Shown here: piece by piece, positions 6,103-9,902 of the stretch
How the letters are laid out: every line of letters starts with the position of its first letter
How positions within the stretch are numbered: position 1 is the first letter of the stretch
NCBI GenBank assembly: GCA_014379925.1
Contig: JACMKY010000291.1
Coordinates: 1-9,902 of the forward strand
Origin: Cytophagales bacterium
Lineage (GTDB): Bacteria > Bacteroidota > Bacteroidia > Cytophagales > ES-bin-26
Direction of reading: 5' to 3'
Length of the DNA: 9,902 bases
Position numbers and translations under genes: made by a program
Notes under the pieces: model-generated
Database searches by the model: none
What the model was told of the DNA's origin: nothing
What the model saw: the letters and a program-made list of their open reading frames with translations, nothing else

Positions 6103-6906
6103 ATGTTACCGACTCCCCCCAAAACGTCACTCCGACTGCTCAACGCGCTGGGCTTCATCGGTACGCTGGCCGTCAATGCCCTGGCCAATGCGCTGCCCAT
6201 CAACGGCAAGACCACCGGCGAAATATCCGACCAGTATCCCAACCTGTTCACCCCGGCCGGCCTGACCTTTTCCGTCTGGGGCCTTATCTACCTGCTGTTG
6301 ACTGCCTTCTGCGTTTACCAGGCCAAAGACCGGTTGGGCGCTAAAAAAGAGGTCCTTCCGTTCGTCTCCAGCATCGGGTATTTTTTCCTGGTTTCCTGCG
6401 GGGCCAATGCGGCTTGGATCCTCGCCTGGCACTACGAGCAGGTTGCCCTTTCACTGGTTTTGATGCTGGTCCTTTTTACCTCGCTGTTGGGCATCTATTT
6501 GCGGTTAGACGTGGGCCGGAGGGCGGTGTCGTGGCCGGAAAAATTCTTCGTTCACGTTCCCTTCAGCGTCTACCTGGCCTGGATCACGGTGGCGACCATT
6601 GCCAATGCCACGGCTTGGCTGGTGGACCGGGGCTGGCGCGGGGGAGCGTCCGAAGCGGTTTGGGCAATGGGGATGGTGGGGGTAGCGGCGTTGATCACCC
6701 TCTTTCTGCTCTTCCAGCGACGGGACGTGTTTTACGGCTTGGTCGTTCTCTGGGCACTGGCCGGCATCCTCACCAAACGGCTGGACGCGAGCGGACAAAT
6801 GGTTACCAACCTGGTGGCGGTAACGGGGGCATGCTTTCTGCTGGTAGGTATTGCCACGGTACTGACGGCTTTCCGGCGGGTAGAAAAAGTCCGCACCGTG
6901 GCGTAA
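6103..6906 (+). CDS. Multi-spanning membrane protein, TspO/MBR-related (long form)
   Basis: A 267-residue inner-membrane protein with seven or eight hydrophobic helices (about 11-31, 53-73, 88-108, 113-134, 151-171, 186-204, 209-225, 234-256). The stretch NALANALPINGKTTGEIS, the following NLFTPAGLTFSVWG (47-60) and tryptophans near helix ends (W59, W105, W109, W160, W172) recall the long proteins annotated as tryptophan-rich sensory/TspO-MBR relatives. In classical TspO the matching motif is a P-x-(F/W)-x-P-P-x-W-x-F-x-x-V-W segment in a ~160-residue, five-helix protein that binds porphyrins. The present protein is about 100 residues longer and that motif is only partly matched, so porphyrin binding should not be assumed. 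The ATG at 6103 is preferred over the TTG at 6061 because it starts just before the first helix. It ends 69 bp before a strong terminator. No good promoter was seen in the 174-bp upstream gap. Confidence 0.75.
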   Translation: MLPTPPKTSLRLLNALGFIGTLAVNALANALPINGKTTGEISDQYPNLFTPAGLTFSVWGLIYLLLTAFCVYQAKDRLGAKKEVLPFVSSIGYFFLVSCGANAAWILAWHYEQVALSLVLMLVLFTSLLGIYLRLDVGRRAVSWPEKFFVHVPFSVYLAWITVATIANATAWLVDRGWRGGASEAVWAMGMVGVAALITLFLLFQRRDVFYGLVVLWALAGILTKRLDASGQMVTNLVAVTGACFLLVGIATVLTAFRRVEKVRTVA

Positions 6907-6975
6907 CGTTGTCCGTACCGCAACTTTCGGGTCGCGGCTGGCAGCGATAGCCAGATTCGGGGAGGCCAGGGATTT

Positions 6976-7016
6976 ATAAAACCGCCCCGCTGGTTGGTCC
7001 GGCGGGGCGGTTTTAT
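6976..7016. terminator. Bidirectional intrinsic terminator between convergent genes
   Basis: A perfect 15-bp inverted repeat (6976-6990 with 7002-7016) has a GC-rich core, ACCGCCCCGC/GCGGGGCGGT. It extends inward by a wobble pair and two G-C pairs to a 5-nt TTGGT loop. A-rich and T-rich flanks are built into the stem ends, so either strand gives a hairpin followed by a U run. It serves the TspO-like gene (plus, stop at 6906) and the FKBP gene (minus, stop at 7067). Confidence 0.92.
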
Positions 7017-7066
7017 GGGCGGCAAAATCGATTCGACTGCCTGCTTTTTTCGTTGTCCAACCACCT

Positions 7067-7786
7067 TCATTTCCCGATGGACAGCAATTCCATCTCGAAG
7101 ATCAGGGCGCTGTTGGGAGCAATGATGGGTGGGGAACCCCTTTCACCGTAGGCCAGTTCGGACGGAACGAACAGTTTCCACTTCGCGCCTACCTTCATGA
7201 GTTGCAGGGCTTCCGTCCACCCGGGAACGACTTCGCTCACCCCGATGGCCAGGGGCTGGTTGCGGTCGTAGGAGCTGTCGAACACGGTGCCGTCCACCAG
7301 GGTACCCCGGTAGTGAGCGGTGACCTTGTCGGTGGCTTTGGGCATGGCCCCCGTGCCTTCTTTCAGCACCTGGTACTGCAAGCCGCTGGGCAGCGTCACC
7401 ACGCCGGGCTTGGTTTTGTTTTCAGACAAAAATTTCAGGCCTACCTGCTTGGCCGCTTCGGCTTTCTTGGCTTGCAGGTTCTGAAAATAACCGCTTAGCA
7501 ATTGGTTGGCTTGTTCGGGAGTGATGAAGAGCGAGTCGGATTGGTTGACGCCGCGCAGCGCCGTTGCCAGTGCCTCCACGTTGACCGAATCCAGCCCCTG
7601 CGCTTTCAGACTCTGTCCGATGCTCACGCCGATGCAGTAACTAACGGTATCGTTTTCGTTGCGGAGCGCAAACTTCGGTTTGGGAGGCTCCACCGGGACG
7701 GTGGCCACCACGGGTTTCTGGGTCTGACAGGCGGTCAGCAAACTGACCAGGGCCACCGTCAAGGCAGCCATCGAATGAAATTTCAT
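7067..7786 (-). CDS. FKBP-type peptidyl-prolyl cis-trans isomerase, lipoprotein
   Basis: A 239-residue envelope folding factor that isomerises prolyl bonds. The N-terminus is a lipoprotein signal with lipobox LLTAC, so C20 would be lipidated and the protein anchored on the periplasmic side. A proline-rich linker (24-38) leads to a helical dimerisation-type domain (about 44-115: 'DTVSYCIGVSIGQSLKAQ...', 'ITPEQANQLLSGYFQNLQAKKAEAA'), as in FkpA/Mip. The catalytic FKBP domain (about 133-237) carries VTAHYRGTL (155-163), GTVFDSSYDR (166-175), VVPGWTEAL (186-194), LAYGERG (211-217) and IAPNSALIFEMELL (222-235). The positions matching FKBP12 Y26, D37, W59 and Y82 are Y159, D170, W190 and Y213, so the active site appears intact. 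The start is ATG at 7786, the only one that includes the signal. It is a single-gene unit, closed by the terminator at 6976-7016. Confidence 0.95.
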   Translation of the reverse strand: MKFHSMAALTVALVSLLTACQTQKPVVATVPVEPPKPKFALRNENDTVSYCIGVSIGQSLKAQGLDSVNVEALATALRGVNQSDSLFITPEQANQLLSGYFQNLQAKKAEAAKQVGLKFLSENKTKPGVVTLPSGLQYQVLKEGTGAMPKATDKVTAHYRGTLVDGTVFDSSYDRNQPLAIGVSEVVPGWTEALQLMKVGAKWKLFVPSELAYGERGSPPIIAPNSALIFEMELLSIGK

Positions 7787-7807
7787 GGGCGTGGGTTGGA
7801 CGAAGTG

Positions 7808-7815
7808 CGAAAATA
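7808..7815 (-). promoter_or_regulatory. Candidate -7 promoter element of the FKBP gene
   Basis: The minus strand reads TATTTTCG at 7815-7808, one base off TAnnTTTG, 21 bp upstream of the FKBP ATG. The -33 region has no clean TTG at the usual distance, so this is only a partial match. Confidence 0.35.
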
Positions 7816-7888
7816 CGGTTTATCCCCCAAACTTCCCAGGTTTCCCGGCCGGGATTGCCCGCTACGATTGGGCCACCGACCAAAGCAG

Positions 7889-7949
7889 GACCGCTGATCA
7901 CGCTGATTCAGGTGATTGGATGAAAGATTGCCCCTACGGTTAATCAGCC
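7889..7949. repeat. Degenerate GCTGATT repeat with an inverted copy
   Basis: Three copies spaced 9 bp apart, GCTGATC (7893-7899), GCTGATT (7902-7908) and GGTGATT (7911-7917), are followed by the inverted copy AATCAGC at 7942-7948. It lies in the 244-bp gap between the FKBP promoter region and the end of the DUF2723 gene. Comparable 'CGCTGATTACGCTGATT' strings are, from memory, scattered between genes in Cytophagales genomes, so this may be a decayed dispersed element. I see nothing else in this gap beyond the FKBP promoter candidate. Confidence 0.4.
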
Positions 7950-8030
7950 GAACAACGTAAATCGGAAGAATGCAGTGATCGCACCGCAGTGGCCGCGCCC
8001 TGAGTGAGACCAGGTCATTCAATGAGCGCA

Positions 8031-9902
8031 TCAATTCCGCAGCCGGTCCAGGTGTTGGTTGAGCATCGCTTCGTAACGACCCGCTTCCGGACGCCGGTGG
8101 TCCCGGAGCGCCACCGCCACGTCGTGAAGAATGCCCAGGTTGTTTTGGATTTCCCGTCCGTTGCTGGCCCCGGAGGTCGGGTAATACCGCAGGTTTTCAT
8201 CCGCCCGTCCGGCCATCACCCGGGCGATTTCCAACGCCCGGTTCGCTTCCCCCACTTCCAGCAGCGGCCCGATCAGGGCGGAGTCGGCGCGGTCGTAAGC
8301 GATGCTGCGGTCGGGCATCACCGTCAGGCAGCGTTGCATCACTGCGCGGGCGCGCGCTTGCTGGCCCTCCCGAATCAACTGCTCGGCCAGCTGACCGAAC
8401 CGCAACCGGTTCATGAAAACGAAACGGCGGCGGGTGTCATCGTCGTGGTACACGTCGGGATTGTCCAACCCTCGCCAGGAACTCCGCTGCATCAGGTTGC
8501 GGTACATGACCGCCGAGTTGACGTAGCCCTGCGCCGCACCCGGCACCCGCACCGGCAACAAACGGCACACCGGGCCTTCTTCCTGGGTAAATTCGGCCAG
8601 GTTGTACTTGGCCGCGTTCAGCACGCTGGCAAAATAAAGGGGGCGCTTCCACTGGTTGGTCGCCAGGATGTCCAGGAAAATCAGGTCGTCCTTGAACAGA
8701 TCCGTCTTGTTGAGCGTAAATTCCATCGTGTCCGTCAACAAACCCGCCAACGCCGGGGCCACGATGCCCTGCCGGCGCACCGCCTCGGCGTCCACGGGCA
8801 GCACCAGCTTGGCGGAGGGCAGCACATTGATCGTCCCCCCGTCCTGCAAGGCCATTTTCAGGGCCGGGCTGTCTTCGCGGATGAGTTTCAGGTACTCCGG
8901 CAGGCGGATGCCTTCCTTCAGGGCCGGATTCTCGGCGAAGGCGATCTGGTTGTTGGTACCGGTCCGGAAGTTTTTGAAATCCAGTGAAATGGGCAATGGC
9001 TCGGACTGGTACACTTTCCGCTTCATCTGTTCGGCGTACCAATCGAAGTTCAGGTAGCCGCTGATCACCACCCGTACGTCGGTGCGGAAGCCCTCCACCT
9101 CCTGCGCGTACCAGAGCGGAAAGGTGTCGTTGTCGCCGTTGGTGAACAGGATGGCGTTGGGCGCGCAGGCACCCAGCATGTTCCGGGCCGTGTCCACCGC
9201 CACGTAGCGGCCCGAGCGGTCGTGGTCGTCCCAGCCCTGGTCGGCCATCCAACCCGGCACGAACAGGCAAACCACCCAGGCAACCGCGTTGCCCACCCGT
9301 TGGTTGCGGATCAGGGACTGCAACCCGGCCGCCAGCGCCATCACGCCCAGCCCAATCCAGATGGCGAAGGCGTAGTACGATCCCGCGTAGATGTAGTCGC
9401 GTTCGCGCGGCTCGACGGGCGGCGTGTTCAGGTAGAGCACCAGGGCCGCACCCATCATGAAAAACAGCAGCACAGTGAACAGGAACCCCGGTCGGTGGCG
9501 CCGGTACTGGAACACCAGCCCAATTATTCCCAGCAGCAGGGGCAGCATGAAGTAGTTGTTGCGCCCCGGATTTTCGGCCACCTGCCGGGGCAAAACCCGT
9601 CCCGTATCCAGGGAAGCCAGCCAGCCGGCGCCCTCCGCGTCGCTTTCCCGGCCGGCAAAATTCCACATGAAATACCGCCCGTACATGTGCCCCAACTGGT
9701 GGCCGAACAGGAAGCGGAGGTTGTCGGCCATGGTGGGTTTTTTGCCCTCGGGCAGGCCCAGAATCTGGCGGTAGGCGTCGGGATTGCCCCGGTCCTGGCT
9801 GTAGATGCGGGGCAGCAGGGTCAGGTGCCGGGGATCGTAGTGGATCGTCCGGTCGTAATCGGCCACCTCGTAGGCATCCTTGCCCTTGACGTAGATCGGC
9901 GC
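8031..9902 (-). CDS. DUF2723 (GT117-type) membrane protein, C-terminal 623 residues (5' end beyond right edge)
   Basis: The frame is open to the window edge (first residues APIYVKGKDAYEV), so the start lies outside. Full-length members are about 1000 residues with many N-terminal helices and are annotated as protein-O-mannosyltransferase-like, CAZy GT117. Visible here are a soluble stretch with HQLGHMYGRYFMWNFAGRESD (about 68-88), then four hydrophobic helices (about 117-133, 138-159, 176-194, 206-219). The family signatures EPRERDYIYAGSYY (164-177), GWDDHDRSGRY (223-233) and NGDNDTFPLWYAQEVEGF (255-272) follow. The C-terminal ~125 residues ('LAEQLIREGQQARARAVMQRCL', 'EVGEANRALEIARVMAG') look like TPR-type helical repeats. 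The likely role is glycosyl transfer from a lipid-linked donor to exported proteins or glycans at the inner membrane. The enzymatic activity is inferred from family membership only. The stop is TGA at 8033-8031, followed by a gap without a visible terminator. Confidence 0.88.
   Translation of the reverse strand, partial: APIYVKGKDAYEVADYDRTIHYDPRHLTLLPRIYSQDRGNPDAYRQILGLPEGKKPTMADNLRFLFGHQLGHMYGRYFMWNFAGRESDAEGAGWLASLDTGRVLPRQVAENPGRNNYFMLPLLLGIIGLVFQYRRHRPGFLFTVLLFFMMGAALVLYLNTPPVEPRERDYIYAGSYYAFAIWIGLGVMALAAGLQSLIRNQRVGNAVAWVVCLFVPGWMADQGWDDHDRSGRYVAVDTARNMLGACAPNAILFTNGDNDTFPLWYAQEVEGFRTDVRVVISGYLNFDWYAEQMKRKVYQSEPLPISLDFKNFRTGTNNQIAFAENPALKEGIRLPEYLKLIREDSPALKMALQDGGTINVLPSAKLVLPVDAEAVRRQGIVAPALAGLLTDTMEFTLNKTDLFKDDLIFLDILATNQWKRPLYFASVLNAAKYNLAEFTQEEGPVCRLLPVRVPGAAQGYVNSAVMYRNLMQRSSWRGLDNPDVYHDDDTRRRFVFMNRLRFGQLAEQLIREGQQARARAVMQRCLTVMPDRSIAYDRADSALIGPLLEVGEANRALEIARVMAGRADENLRYYPTSGASNGREIQNNLGILHDVAVALRDHRRPEAGRYEAMLNQHLDRLRN

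Noticed and set aside
8004..8987. Long plus-strand open frame of 327 codons opposite the DUF2723 gene
   Set aside because: It is antisense to a clearly recognisable family; its His/Gln/Arg/Val-rich composition is the typical shadow of a GC-rich gene.
8437..9666. Minus-strand 409-codon open frame rich in Gly, Arg and Pro
   Set aside because: It is an alternative frame of the DUF2723 coding region with low-complexity composition and no motifs.

Overview
The window looks like chromosomal DNA of a Bacteroidota member, most likely order Cytophagales (Spirosoma/Larkinella-like). The evidence is a GC-rich composition, Bacteroidota-type promoter boxes (TTG ... TAnnTTTG), no clear Shine-Dalgarno sequences at the starts, and characteristic families: a large DUF2723 (GT117-type) membrane protein, a ~940-residue secreted M14 peptidase and an FKBP lipoprotein. 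The genus is an inference.

Layout from left to right. (1) On the minus strand, an ABC-2 type exporter pair: the ATPase (217-1140) and the first 53 bases of its permease (running off the left edge). A consensus promoter and an inverted pair of AT-rich repeats lie between them. (2) On the plus strand, a secreted M14 zinc carboxypeptidase-like protein (1447-4272), followed 63 bp later by a small zinc deaminase resembling fungal cytosine deaminase (4336-4773). (3) On the minus strand, an outer-membrane beta-barrel-like protein (5305-5928), followed 47 bp downstream by a small coiled-coil protein built from 21-bp tandem repeats, whose last ~24 codons have been pushed out of frame. (4) On the plus strand, a multi-spanning membrane protein distantly TspO/MBR-like (6103-6906). 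It converges on a minus-strand FKBP-type prolyl isomerase lipoprotein (7067-7786), and a very good bidirectional terminator sits between them. (5) A 244-bp gap carrying a degenerate GCTGATT repeat. (6) The C-terminal 623 residues of a DUF2723 membrane protein (8031 to the right edge, minus strand).

The genes do not form one pathway. Several products belong to the cell envelope (exporter, secreted peptidase, outer-membrane protein, membrane protein, periplasmic folding factor, membrane glycosyltransferase-like protein), but strand switches and separate promoters suggest independent units. I found no phage, transposon, CRISPR, tRNA or rRNA signal, and no defence or biosynthetic system. I do not see a previously undescribed system here. 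The observations most worth following are the frameshift and repeat structure of the coiled-coil gene, the repeats flanking the permease promoter, and the fungal-type cytosine deaminase signature.
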